From Chitinophaga niabensis (GTDB lineage Bacteria > Bacteroidota > Bacteroidia > Chitinophagales > Chitinophagaceae): a DNA stretch of 64,000 bases. A program made the translations under genes and the position numbers. Positions within the stretch are counted from its first letter, which is position 1; each line of letters begins with the position of its first letter. The notes beneath the pieces were generated by a model. It searched no databases, was not told the DNA's origin, and was given only the letters and a program-made list of their open reading frames with translations. Positions 52,047-60,246 of this stretch are shown piece by piece. The stretch covers positions 124,001 to 188,000 of the forward strand of contig JAFIGY010000003.1 of the NCBI GenBank assembly GCA_017849435.1, read 5' to 3'.

Positions 52047-53360
52047 TTAAGGTTTAGAGGCAGAACGTCCAACGCTTTCATAATAATAGCCAAGCTCCTG
52101 CATACGCGGTACATCAAAGAGATTACGCCCGTCAAAGATAGCTCTCCCTTTCAGGGTAGCAGCAATCTTGTCGAAATCCGGCGTGCGGAATACGCTCCAT
52201 TCTGTGGCGATGATCAGCGCATCGGCATTTTCGAGGGCGGCGTATTGGCTCTCTGCATATGTTACCTTGTCACCGATCAATTGTTTTACGTTAGCCATGG
52301 CCTCGGGATCGAACACAGAAATGGTGGCACCACCTTTTACAAGTGCATCGATAATATATAAAGCCGGCGCTTCGCGGATGTCGTCTGTATTGGGTTTGAA
52401 GGCAAGCCCCCACAGTGCGAAATGTTTTCCTTTGAGATCATCTTTGAAATAGCTGCTGATCTTGGGCAACAGGAACAGCTTTTGTTTCTCGTTCACATCC
52501 ATCACGGCATCCAGTATCCTGAATTCATATTGTACTTCCTGGGAAGATTTTACGAGGGCCTGTACGTCTTTCGGGAAGCAGCTGCCACCGTAGCCGATAC
52601 CGGGGAACAGGAACCGTTTTCCAATACGATCATCACTGCCCACACCTCTGCGCACCATATCCACATCCGCACCCAGCTTCTCGCAAAGGATGGCGATCTC
52701 GTTCATGAAAGATATTTTGGTGGCCAGGAAAGAGTTGGCGGCGTATTTGGTCAGTTCTGCAGATTTTTCATCCATGTAGATGATAGGGTTGCCCTGGCGT
52801 ACAAAAGGCGCGTAGAGGTCTCCCATCACTTTGCGGGCACGCTCGGACGATGTGCCTATCACTACCCGGTCCGGCTTCATGAAGTCTTCCACCGCTACAC
52901 CTTCCCGCAGGAATTCGGGGTTGGATACCACATCAAAATCTACCGTAGCATTTTTGGCGATGGCTGCGTGCACCTTGTCAGCCGTACCTACCGGCACCGT
53001 ACTCTTGTCTACGATCACCTTGTAATCTTTCAGCAGCTTACCCAGCTGGTCTGCTACCCGCAGGATGTAAGAAAGGTCGGCGGAGCCGTCTTCTCCGGGA
53101 GGGGTGGGCAGTGCGAGAAAGATCACCTGTGCATCGCGGATACCTTCTTCCAGGTTCGTCGTGAAATGCAGGCGCTCCTCTTTCAGGTTCCGCTCGAATA
53201 ATTTCTCCAGTCCGGGTTCGTAGATAGTGATCTGTCCGGAGGTAAGTTTGTTCACCTTGTTGACGTCAATGTCTACACAAGTCACGTTGTTGCCGGTTTC
53301 GGCGAAACAGGTACCGGTAACGAGTCCTACGTATCCGGTGCCTACTACGGTAATTTTCAT
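52047..53360 (-). CDS. ugd: UDP-glucose 6-dehydrogenase
   Basis: A 437-aa enzyme oxidising UDP-glucose twice to UDP-glucuronate. N-terminal NAD motif [19 protein letters not shown]; catalytic Cys in [14 protein letters not shown] near residue 260; family words [11 protein letters not shown] and [11 protein letters not shown]. Length is normal. Gaps of 7 and 14 bp to its neighbours show it is inside the sugar operon. Confidence 0.95.
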   Translation of the reverse strand: MKITVVGTGYVGLVTGTCFAETGNNVTCVDIDVNKVNKLTSGQITIYEPGLEKLFERNLKEERLHFTTNLEEGIRDAQVIFLALPTPPGEDGSADLSYILRVADQLGKLLKDYKVIVDKSTVPVGTADKVHAAIAKNATVDFDVVSNPEFLREGVAVEDFMKPDRVVIGTSSERARKVMGDLYAPFVRQGNPIIYMDEKSAELTKYAANSFLATKISFMNEIAILCEKLGADVDMVRRGVGSDDRIGKRFLFPGIGYGGSCFPKDVQALVKSSQEVQYEFRILDAVMDVNEKQKLFLLPKISSYFKDDLKGKHFALWGLAFKPNTDDIREAPALYIIDALVKGGATISVFDPEAMANVKQLIGDKVTYAESQYAALENADALIIATEWSVFRTPDFDKIAATLKGRAIFDGRNLFDVPRMQELGYYYESVGRSASKP

Positions 53361-53367
53361 GTGGGGC

Positions 53368-54495
53368 TTAGTTTAAAAATGATTTAACTGATGCTATGAT
53401 GTGTTCCAGTTGATCCTGGTCCATTTCTGTATGGATGGGTAAGGATATTACCTTTCCCGTGATGCTGTCCGTAACAGGCAGGTGTTGATTGAGGTCGGTC
53501 ATGCCGGCGAACATCTTCTGACGGTGCGCGGGCACGGGGTAATAGATCATGGACGGTACCTGTTTTTCCTGCAGATATGTCTGCAATTTATTCCGGTCTG
53601 CACCTTCGATCTGTAGCGTGTATTGATGAAAAACATGCAGCTGGTTGGAAGCCTGATAAGGCGTTATGATGGAAGGCATGCCGGCAAAGGCAGCATCATA
53701 TGCAGCAGCAACGGCCCGGCGGGAGGCAATGTACTGATCCAGCAACTGCAGTTTGATGCGGAGCACTACGGCCTGCAGCGTATCAAGCCGGCTGTTCACG
53801 CCTACTTCGTCATGATAATACCGTTGGCTCTGGCCATGATTGGCTACCATCCGGATTTTTGTGGCGAGGGCGTCATCGTCCGTGAACAAGGCGCCGCCAT
53901 CCCCATAACAGCCGAGGTTTTTGGAGGGGAAAAAGGAGGTACAGCCGATGTGGCCGAAGGTTCCTGCCTTTTTGCTTGTGCCGTTCTTCATCGTATAGTG
54001 GCCGCCGATAGCCTGTGCATTATCTTCGATCACAAACAGGTTGTGTTTGCGGGCGATCTCCATGATCTGTTCCATATCAGCGCTGTGGCCGTACAGATGT
54101 ACGGGCACAATGGCTTTGGTTTTGGGAGTGATGGCTTTTTCAATGGCTGCCGGGTCTATACAGTAAGTTTTCGGATCGATATCTACAAATACCGGTTTCA
54201 GGCGCAGCAATGCGATCACTTCGGCGGTGGCGATGAAGGTAAAGGAGGGAGTGATCACCTCGTCTCCCGGTTCCAGTCCGAGTGCCATCATCGCTATCTG
54301 TAATGCATCGGTGCCGTTGGCGCAGGGGATCACATGTTTGGTGCCCAGGTATTGCCCCAGCTCCTGCGAGAATTGCTGGACGGGGGTGCCATTGATAAAG
54401 GCAGCACTTTCCAGCACTTCCTGGATCGCGGCGTCAACCTGAGGTTTAATCTTGCTGTACTGGCGTTTGAGATCCACCATCTGAATAGGAACCAT
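53368..54495 (-). CDS. DegT/DnrJ/EryC1/StrS-family sugar aminotransferase (WbpE-like)
   Basis: A 375-aa PLP enzyme from ATG 54495; the frame extends further upstream but family homology begins at VPIQMVDLKRQY. The PLP Lys is in CTSFFPSKNLGCYGDGG, and CANGTDALQIAMMALG and VIEDNAQAIGG are typical. The sequence is close to WbpE/WlbC-type enzymes that aminate a 3-keto UDP-sugar acid, but no matching 3-dehydrogenase or acetyltransferase is adjacent, so the substrate is open. It is the first gene of the sugar operon. Confidence 0.9.
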   Translation of the reverse strand: MVPIQMVDLKRQYSKIKPQVDAAIQEVLESAAFINGTPVQQFSQELGQYLGTKHVIPCANGTDALQIAMMALGLEPGDEVITPSFTFIATAEVIALLRLKPVFVDIDPKTYCIDPAAIEKAITPKTKAIVPVHLYGHSADMEQIMEIARKHNLFVIEDNAQAIGGHYTMKNGTSKKAGTFGHIGCTSFFPSKNLGCYGDGGALFTDDDALATKIRMVANHGQSQRYYHDEVGVNSRLDTLQAVVLRIKLQLLDQYIASRRAVAAAYDAAFAGMPSIITPYQASNQLHVFHQYTLQIEGADRNKLQTYLQEKQVPSMIYYPVPAHRQKMFAGMTDLNQHLPVTDSITGKVISLPIHTEMDQDQLEHIIASVKSFLN

Positions 54496-54519
54496 GTAGG
54501 ATGTCTTTTTTTGAGTCCG

Positions 54520-54527
54520 CAAATTTA
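54520..54527 (-). promoter_or_regulatory. -7 box (TAAATTTG) for the nucleotide-sugar operon
   Basis: Exact consensus on the minus strand, 24 nt before ATG 54495. It would drive the six-gene run down to rfbD. Confidence 0.5.
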
Positions 54528-54552
54528 CAAATTTTGGGATAGGCATAGGGAC

Positions 54553-54560
54553 TATCTTTG
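54553..54560 (+). promoter_or_regulatory. -7 box (TATCTTTG) for waaA
   Basis: Exact consensus with TTTG at 54533-54536 (16-nt spacing, slightly short). Divergent from the sugar operon promoter. Confidence 0.5.
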
Positions 54561-54596
54561 TGAGATATTTGATTTATTGCGTTAAGTATCAATTCT

Positions 54597-55856
54597 GTGG
54601 GTTTATCGATCATTTTTTACAATGCCGGTGTTCGGCTGTACAGGCTGGGCGTATGGCTGGCAGCGCGGATAGGGGGTAATAAAAAAGCCCGGCTTTGGCT
54701 GGAAGGCCGCCGGGATGTATGGAACGGGCTGAAAGCCGCTGTGAAAGGCAATCTTCCGCTGGTATGGGTGCATGCTGCCTCCCTCGGGGAGTTTGAGCAG
54801 GGAAGGCCCGTACTGGAAGCCCTCCGCCAACAGTACCCCGGCCACCGCATACTGCTCACTTTCTTTTCTCCCTCGGGATACGAGGTCCGCAAGGATTACA
54901 AAGGGGTGGACCACGTATGCTATCTGCCATTGGATACGGCGGCCAATGCCCGGCGTTTCCTGAACCTGGTGCGCCCCCGGCTGGCCATTTTTATCAAGTA
55001 TGAGTTCTGGTATCATTACCTGGCAGGGCTCTTCTCCAGGCAGATCCCGGTTTTGTTAATCTCCGGGATATTCCGCCCCGACCAGGTTTTCTTCAAACGA
55101 TACGGTGGCCTGTTCCGTGGGTTATTGAAACGGATGGATCACCTCTTTGTGCAGAATGAAAGCTCATTACACCTGTTGCAGCAGGCCGGCATTCCGCATG
55201 TTTCCCTGGCGGGGGATACGCGGTTCGACAGGGTTTGGGCGCTGCAGCAGCATCCCGTGGTGCTGCCGGAGATCGAACGCTTCATCGCCAATGCGCAGGT
55301 GGTAGTGGCAGGCAGCACCTGGGATGAGGATGAGAAGCTCCTCGCCGCATGGTGGTCTGAGAACCCGCATGGACAGCTGATCCTGGCGCCGCATGAAATA
55401 CAGGAAAGCCATTTGCAACGCATTGAGGCGCTTTTCCCGGAGGCGATGCGATATTCTGTATTTGCCAGAACCGTACAGTCGCCCGCACGTGTATTGCTCA
55501 TCGATAATGTGGGAATGCTCTCCGCTTTATACCGTTATGCCCGCATTGCCTATGTGGGTGGCGGTTTCGGGAAGGAAGGAATACATAATCTGCTGGAACC
55601 GGCTACCTACGGGAAACCGGTGATCATCGGCCCCATCTTCCACCAGTTCCACGAAGCGGAGCTGCTTGTACAACTGCGGGGAGCATTGGTGGTAAAAGAC
55701 ATTACCAGCCTGCGCGAAAGCATGCATGCGCTGGAAGATGAATATTATTATGAACAGACAAGTGAAATAGCCGGGCGCTTTGTGGAAGAGCACCAGGGAG
55801 CTACGCGGAAGATCATGGCTTACATTCAGGAAAAACGTTTCCTGACGAGGGTGTAG
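54597..55856 (+). CDS. waaA: 3-deoxy-D-manno-octulosonic acid (Kdo) transferase
   Basis: A 419-aa membrane-associated glycosyltransferase (GT30) that adds Kdo to lipid A precursor. Start GTG 54597. The N-terminal half contains LVWVHAASLGEFEQGRPVLEAL, with the conserved catalytic Glu, and FIKYEFWYHYL; the C-terminal half has AGSTWDEDEKLL, YVGGGFGKEGIHNLLEP and PVIIGP, all family motifs. Length is normal. Its end overlaps the convergent unknown gene by 31 bp. Confidence 0.94.
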   Translation: MGLSIIFYNAGVRLYRLGVWLAARIGGNKKARLWLEGRRDVWNGLKAAVKGNLPLVWVHAASLGEFEQGRPVLEALRQQYPGHRILLTFFSPSGYEVRKDYKGVDHVCYLPLDTAANARRFLNLVRPRLAIFIKYEFWYHYLAGLFSRQIPVLLISGIFRPDQVFFKRYGGLFRGLLKRMDHLFVQNESSLHLLQQAGIPHVSLAGDTRFDRVWALQQHPVVLPEIERFIANAQVVVAGSTWDEDEKLLAAWWSENPHGQLILAPHEIQESHLQRIEALFPEAMRYSVFARTVQSPARVLLIDNVGMLSALYRYARIAYVGGGFGKEGIHNLLEPATYGKPVIIGPIFHQFHEAELLVQLRGALVVKDITSLRESMHALEDEYYYEQTSEIAGRFVEEHQGATRKIMAYIQEKRFLTRV

Positions 55857-56521
55857 AAGTGGCTCACCACTGTGTCTTTCTCATCCCATCCCAGCTTGAT
55901 CTTTAGCTCCCGCTCGATCCAGTATTCCGCGTCCTGTAACGAAGTGCTTTCGTTGATCGTTTTGATACAACGCTCGTACATGGTTTTATCGCCGCGGAAA
56001 AGCTCCTGGATGAACTGGAACCGGTCGTTGATGCCGATGGCGCTCCGGAGGTCCGGAATGCCCATGCCACCAAGCTTTTCACCCAACTCCACCTTGTTGT
56101 TGCGGAGTGTGTCGTTCAGGGAGGTGGATTGTTTGCCCACCAGTTCGTTCAGCTCTTTGCGGATACCGTTCTCCTGCGGTACGGGAGGAGGCGGAGGATC
56201 AAAAAGCGTGGCGCTCACCGGCTTTTCGTCTGTGGGCCTTAGTTTCACAGGCACGCGATCCGGAGCGTAGCCATTGGAAGCCGCCTTTTCCGGAACAGGA
56301 GGTGGTAGTGGTGCGGGTGCCGTTTTTTCCACGGCAGGAGTATGGGCAGGCATGATCACTGCCACATGTCCATGGCCTTTTAACTCCTGCTGTTTCTGAA
56401 GGTTCCGCTGGTGGAGGATTTCCGCCTGCAGCAGTTGAGTGTAATAGGAAATGGTTTGCAAACCTGCATTCGAATTTTTCAATTCCTGCAGTTTGTCAAT
56501 TAATGCACTTATTTTTTCCAT
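55826..56521 (-). CDS. Conserved Bacteroidota-type protein of unknown function
   Basis: A 231-aa soluble protein. Residues 1-50 form a predicted helix/coiled coil (ISALIDKLQELKNSNAGLQTI). About 60-120 is a proline-rich, probably disordered linker (PAPLPPPVPEK, FDPPPPPVP). The C-terminal 110 residues are helical and look conserved (LNELVGKQSTSLNDTL, INDRFQFIQELFRGDKTMYE). No signal peptide, membrane segment or known catalytic motif. The architecture suggests an adaptor. It shares its 3' end with waaA. Confidence 0.8.
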   Translation of the reverse strand: MEKISALIDKLQELKNSNAGLQTISYYTQLLQAEILHQRNLQKQQELKGHGHVAVIMPAHTPAVEKTAPAPLPPPVPEKAASNGYAPDRVPVKLRPTDEKPVSATLFDPPPPPVPQENGIRKELNELVGKQSTSLNDTLRNNKVELGEKLGGMGIPDLRSAIGINDRFQFIQELFRGDKTMYERCIKTINESTSLQDAEYWIERELKIKLGWDEKDTVVSHFYTLVRKRFS

Positions 56522-56610
56522 GCCTTAATTGTTAACGCCTTCTTGAAGAAATTATTTTATTTGCACTAAGTTATACTTTTTTAACAACTTAGTAATCAAA
56601 ATACTATAAT

Positions 56611-57189
56611 ATGTTTATTGAACCTTCTCTTACGGGAGGTCGGAAAGGATGGATCGAAGTGATCTGCGGCTCGATGTTCTCGGGTAAAACGGAAGAACTG
56701 ATTCGCAGGCTGAAGCGTGCGCGTATCGCGAATCTTTCTGTGGAGATATTCAAGCCGGCGATGGACGTGCGTTATGATGAACATAATATTGTTTCGCACG
56801 ATGAATCGAAAATATTATCCACCCCCGTGGAAAGTTCCCAGCAAATATTGTTGCTGGGGCAGGGAGTGGATGTGGTAGGGATCGACGAAGCGCAGTTCTT
56901 TGATATGGAGCTGCCGAATGTGTGCGACCAGCTGGCACTTGCCGGTATCAGGGTGATCGTGGCCGGGCTGGACATGAACTTCCAGGGTGAGCCCTTTGGG
57001 CCTATGCCTTTTTTGCTGGCGAAAGCAGAGTATATCACCAAGCTGCACGCCATCTGCGTGCAATGTGGGAACATTGCCACACATTCTTACCGCAAGAGTG
57101 CGGACAAGAGCACGGTATTGCTGGGGGAGAAAGACCTGTACGAGCCGCGCTGCCGGCATTGTTACCATCGTGGTACGGAATTGCCTTAA
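56611..57189 (+). CDS. tdk: Thymidine kinase (type II)
   Basis: A 192-aa salvage enzyme phosphorylating thymidine with ATP. The P-loop [11 protein letters not shown] is near residue 20, the catalytic Glu/magnesium region GIDEAQFFD near 90, and a structural zinc site is formed by CVQCGN and CRHCYHRG. The lasso-loop [14 protein letters not shown] is present. Length is normal. A single gene. Confidence 0.96.
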   Translation: MFIEPSLTGGRKGWIEVICGSMFSGKTEELIRRLKRARIANLSVEIFKPAMDVRYDEHNIVSHDESKILSTPVESSQQILLLGQGVDVVGIDEAQFFDMELPNVCDQLALAGIRVIVAGLDMNFQGEPFGPMPFLLAKAEYITKLHAICVQCGNIATHSYRKSADKSTVLLGEKDLYEPRCRHCYHRGTELP

Positions 57190-57231
57190 TGCGTATGGAA
57201 GGGGGTGGAACCGGCGTCTAATCTATGACAG

Positions 57232-57257
57232 GCCGCCGTTGTGTCACTCACTTCAAC
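57232..57257. repeat. Left arm of a 26-bp perfect inverted repeat flanking gtrA
   Basis: Exact reverse complement of 57839-57864. It lies between the tdk stop and the gtrA promoter. Read on the minus strand it repeats the codons for the GtrA C-terminal residues VEVSDTTAA. Confidence 0.85.
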
Positions 57258-57329
57258 GGCTGTTCCGGGGCCGGGCGAAAGGGGGATGTTAAAATCCCTT
57301 AACCTCGCGCTTTATTAGTTTTTCATTCG

Positions 57330-57337
57330 TAGCTTTG
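57330..57337 (+). promoter_or_regulatory. -7 box (TAGCTTTG) for gtrA
   Basis: Exact consensus ending 12 nt before ATG 57350, inside the segment bounded by the 26-bp inverted repeat. Confidence 0.5.
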
Positions 57338-57349
57338 CGGCGTTTTATT

Positions 57350-57871
57350 ATGAAGCAACTCATTCTCGATATCCTGGCATTCTTCTACAAGCCTTTTGCG
57401 AAGGTGATGCCTTTTCAGACCTTCCGCTACCTGGCTTGCGGGGGCGGTAATACGTTGCTGGATATTCTGTTGTTCTTCGTGAGCTATAACTTCATCCTGA
57501 AAAAGCAGATGCTGCATCTGCCTTTCCTGACTATCAGCCCGCACATTGCAGCGGTGCTGATGGCTTTCGTGATCAGCTTTCCCACGGGCTTCCTGTTGAA
57601 CAAATACATCGTTTTCTCCGATTCCAACCTCCGCGGCCGCGTACAGTTGATCCGGTACTTTTTGCTGGTAGGGGTTTGCCTGTTGTTCAACTATGTGTTC
57701 ATGAAATTTTTCGTAGAGATCTGTCATTTCTACCCCACGATCTCCAAAATATTCACAACGGTGCTGGTGGTATGTTTCAGCTATGTGACCCAAAAGAAAT
57801 TCACGTTCAGGGTAAAAAGCCCGGAAGTGTTACCGGCAGTTGAAGTGAGTGACACAACGGCGGCTGAGTAA
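57350..57871 (+). CDS. GtrA-family membrane protein
   Basis: A 173-aa protein from ATG 57350; an upstream in-frame TTG lies in the -7 box. Four hydrophobic segments (about 30-45, 60-80, 98-117 and 127-147) and the words FRYLACGGGNTLLDILLF and FPTGFLLNKYIVF define the GtrA family, thought to flip or carry undecaprenyl-linked sugars for surface glycosylation. No glycosyltransferase partner is adjacent. The last nine sense codons overlap the right arm of the inverted repeat, so the C-terminal tail VEVSDTTAAE is repeat-encoded. Confidence 0.88.
   Translation: MKQLILDILAFFYKPFAKVMPFQTFRYLACGGGNTLLDILLFFVSYNFILKKQMLHLPFLTISPHIAAVLMAFVISFPTGFLLNKYIVFSDSNLRGRVQLIRYFLLVGVCLLFNYVFMKFFVEICHFYPTISKIFTTVLVVCFSYVTQKKFTFRVKSPEVLPAVEVSDTTAAE
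57839..57864. repeat. Right arm of the 26-bp perfect inverted repeat flanking gtrA
   Basis: Reverse complement of 57232-57257. It includes the end of the gtrA coding sequence; the gtrA stop codon lies just beyond it. Confidence 0.85.
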
Positions 57872-57882
57872 AGCTGTTCCGC

Positions 57883-59376
57883 TCACCGCATGATCTTCCT
57901 TTTTTTCCACTGTGATGCCTGACCGTTGGTGCTTGCTGTAACAGGCACCTGTGGCTGACCTGCGGTTTGCCAGATCTGAGCGGCGAGTATGGCGGCGGCA
58001 CGGGCGGCATCTTCGTTCAGGTGTTCCAATGCCTGGGGTGTAAAGTATTTGCTGATGAAATTCGTGTCGAAGTTCCCTTCAATAAAGGCGGGTTGTTGTA
58101 AGGCCCATTCGCCGAAAGGCAGGGTGGTGCGGATGCCGGTGACCTGGTATTCCGCGATGGCCCGCAGCAGGCGTTTCCGCGCTTCTTCCCGGTCCGCTCC
58201 CCAGGCGATCAGTTTCGCGATCATCGGATCATAGTAAATGGGAATATCCATGCCCTGCTCATAACCATCGTCCACGCGCACACCGTAACCCTGCGGGCGG
58301 ATATAGGTTTCAAGCTGACCGGTATCCGGCAGGAAATTATTGGCCGGGTCTTCTGCACAAACACGCAGTTCGATGGCGTGACCGTTGATCTGCAGTTCTT
58401 CCTGCGTGAACAGCAGTTTGCCGCCTTCTGCGATGCGGATCTGTTCCTTCACCAGGTCGAGCCCTGTGATCATCTCCGTAACGGGATGTTCCACCTGCAG
58501 GCGGGTGTTCATTTCCAGGAAATAGAAATTGAGCTGCTCATCCACGAGGAATTCCACGGTGCCCGCACCGTAATAATTACAGGCCCGGGCCACATCCACT
58601 GCGCACTGGCCCATAGCCGCGCGGATAGCGGGTGTGAGGCAGGAAGACGGTGCTTCTTCAATCAGTTTCTGATGACGCCGCTGGATGGAGCATTCCCTTT
58701 CAAACAGGTATACGCAATGGCCGTGCTGATCTCCCAGCACCTGTATCTCGATGTGGCGGGGAGCGCCCACGTATTTTTCGATAAATACTGCATCATCACC
58801 AAACGCGCTCAGGGCTTCACTTTTAGCCAGCCGGATCTGTTCCTCCAGTTCACTTTCCTGCTGCACAACGCGCATACCTTTACCGCCGCCGCCGGCAGAG
58901 GCTTTGATCAGGATGGGGAACCCCGTTTTCTTCACCACTTCACGGGCTTCTTCCACGCTGCGCAATGGTGTTTCCGTGCCAGGTACCATCGGCACGCCAA
59001 AACGTTGCGCGGCCTGCTTGGCGGCCAGTTTGCTGCCCATAATCTCGATAGACGCCGCGGAGGGGCCGATGAAGACCAGTCCGGCATCCGCTACCGCCTG
59101 CGCGAACTTCGCGTTCTCGCTCAGGAAGCCGTAACCCGGATGGATAGCATCCGCGCCGGTGTTTTTGGCCACCGCGATGATCTTGTCACCAAGGAGATAA
59201 CTCTGGCTGGATGCGGCCGGCCCGATACATACTGCTTCATCCGCATATTGCACAAAAGGCATCAGGCGATCCGCTTCCGAAAAAACGGCTACGGTGGCGA
59301 TGCCCAGTTCGCGTGCGGAACGCATGATCCGCAGGGCGATCTCTCCGCGGTTGGCTACTACGATCTTCTTTATCAT
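57883..59376 (-). CDS. accC: Biotin carboxylase (acetyl/propionyl-CoA carboxylase subunit)
   Basis: A 497-aa ATP-grasp enzyme from ATG 59376 (MIKKIVVANRGEIALRI); the longer upstream frame has no homology. It carboxylates the biotin of a carrier protein using bicarbonate and ATP. Motifs: KASAGGGGKGMR near residue 160, EMNTRLQVEHPVTE near 290 and the RLLRAIAEYQVTG region. A 50-residue tail beyond the usual AccC end contains no biotinyl MKM motif. No carrier or carboxyltransferase gene is adjacent, so acetyl- versus propionyl-CoA cannot be decided. Confidence 0.92.
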   Translation of the reverse strand: MIKKIVVANRGEIALRIMRSARELGIATVAVFSEADRLMPFVQYADEAVCIGPAASSQSYLLGDKIIAVAKNTGADAIHPGYGFLSENAKFAQAVADAGLVFIGPSAASIEIMGSKLAAKQAAQRFGVPMVPGTETPLRSVEEAREVVKKTGFPILIKASAGGGGKGMRVVQQESELEEQIRLAKSEALSAFGDDAVFIEKYVGAPRHIEIQVLGDQHGHCVYLFERECSIQRRHQKLIEEAPSSCLTPAIRAAMGQCAVDVARACNYYGAGTVEFLVDEQLNFYFLEMNTRLQVEHPVTEMITGLDLVKEQIRIAEGGKLLFTQEELQINGHAIELRVCAEDPANNFLPDTGQLETYIRPQGYGVRVDDGYEQGMDIPIYYDPMIAKLIAWGADREEARKRLLRAIAEYQVTGIRTTLPFGEWALQQPAFIEGNFDTNFISKYFTPQALEHLNEDAARAAAILAAQIWQTAGQPQVPVTASTNGQASQWKKRKIMR

Positions 59377-59421
59377 AACTTTCCCAGGTGATAAGGGGCT
59401 AAAGTTAATGGTTTTAGCCTT

Positions 59422-59429
59422 TATCTTTG
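59422..59429 (+). promoter_or_regulatory. -7 box (TATCTTTG) for ccmB
   Basis: Exact consensus ending 5 nt before the GTG start at 59435. A 7-of-8 box for the divergent accC (TAACTTTA, minus strand 59407-59400) lies in the same gap. Confidence 0.5.
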
Positions 59430-59434
59430 CGCTT

Positions 59435-60097
59435 GTGAAAAGTTCCCTCTCCCGGATCATCGCCCTCGTTAAAAAAGACCTGCTGTTGGAATGGCGGCAG
59501 CGGCATGCATTGTTCGGTATCCTGCTGTATGTGTTCTCTACGGTTTTTGTGATCAACCTGATGGTGAAGGAGCCGGAGGAAAATATCTGGAATGCCCTCT
59601 TCTGGGTGGTACAGCTCTTCGTATGCGTGAACGCCGTGGCAAAAAGCTTCCTGCAGGAAAGCCGGGGGCGATTGCTCTATTTCTATTCGTTGGTGCATCC
59701 CCGTTATTTCATAGTGGCCAAGCTGATCTATAATGTATTGCTGATGGCCGCTTTCAGCGTTGTTTCGCTGGTCTGTTGCATTTTCTTCCTGGGCAACCCG
59801 TTGATCCATCCGCTGTACTTCCTGGGTGTGGTGGTATTGGGCGGAGTTAGCCTGTCCCTGCTTTTCACCATGCTGGCGGCTATAGCGGCACAGGCCAGTC
59901 ACAATGCAGCACTGATGGCTATCATGGGCTTCCCGTTGATCATGCCCATCCTTATGCTGCTGGCCAACATTTCGAGAAGCGCCTTTGCCCCGGTAGCGCA
60001 GCCCGGCCTGCCGGGCATGTTCCTGCTGCTGGGCGGGATGGATGTGCTTGTGATCGCGCTGGCGCTGGTACTGTTCCCTTATCTCTGGAAAGAATAA
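59435..60097 (+). CDS. ccmB: Heme exporter protein CcmB
   Basis: A 220-aa inner-membrane permease of the cytochrome c maturation ABC transporter. GTG 59435 is chosen because the family begins with a short helix before ALVKKDLLLEWRQ; an ATG at 59408 lies upstream of the -7 box. Six hydrophobic segments follow, with the family words AKSFLQESRGRLLYFYSL and FPLIMPILMLL. It is followed by ccmC and a CcmD-like gene. ccmA, the ATPase, is not here. Confidence 0.9.
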   Translation: MKSSLSRIIALVKKDLLLEWRQRHALFGILLYVFSTVFVINLMVKEPEENIWNALFWVVQLFVCVNAVAKSFLQESRGRLLYFYSLVHPRYFIVAKLIYNVLLMAAFSVVSLVCCIFFLGNPLIHPLYFLGVVVLGGVSLSLLFTMLAAIAAQASHNAALMAIMGFPLIMPILMLLANISRSAFAPVAQPGLPGMFLLLGGMDVLVIALALVLFPYLWKE

Positions 60098-60189
60098 TTC
60101 CATACATTTTTTAACAAAATCACGGCCCCGGTAAAGGTTTTTCAAGTATTTGCGGGCCTTTTGCGATAATGTCAAAATCGGCAAATTGC

Positions 60190-60220
60190 TTTGTCATTAA
60201 CGCTAAATCCTGTAGGTTTG
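60190..60220 (+). promoter_or_regulatory. Promoter of ccmC
   Basis: TTTG (60190-60193), exactly 19 nt, TAGGTTTG (60213-60220), 26 nt before ATG 60247. ccmC can therefore be transcribed apart from ccmB. Confidence 0.75.
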
Positions 60221-60246
60221 CCCCCACATATCATCGCTCTAGCATA

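Noticed and set aside
59377-59556. N-terminal extension of accC
   Set aside because: No homology before MIKKIVVANRGEIALRI, and it would run across the ccmB promoter and start.
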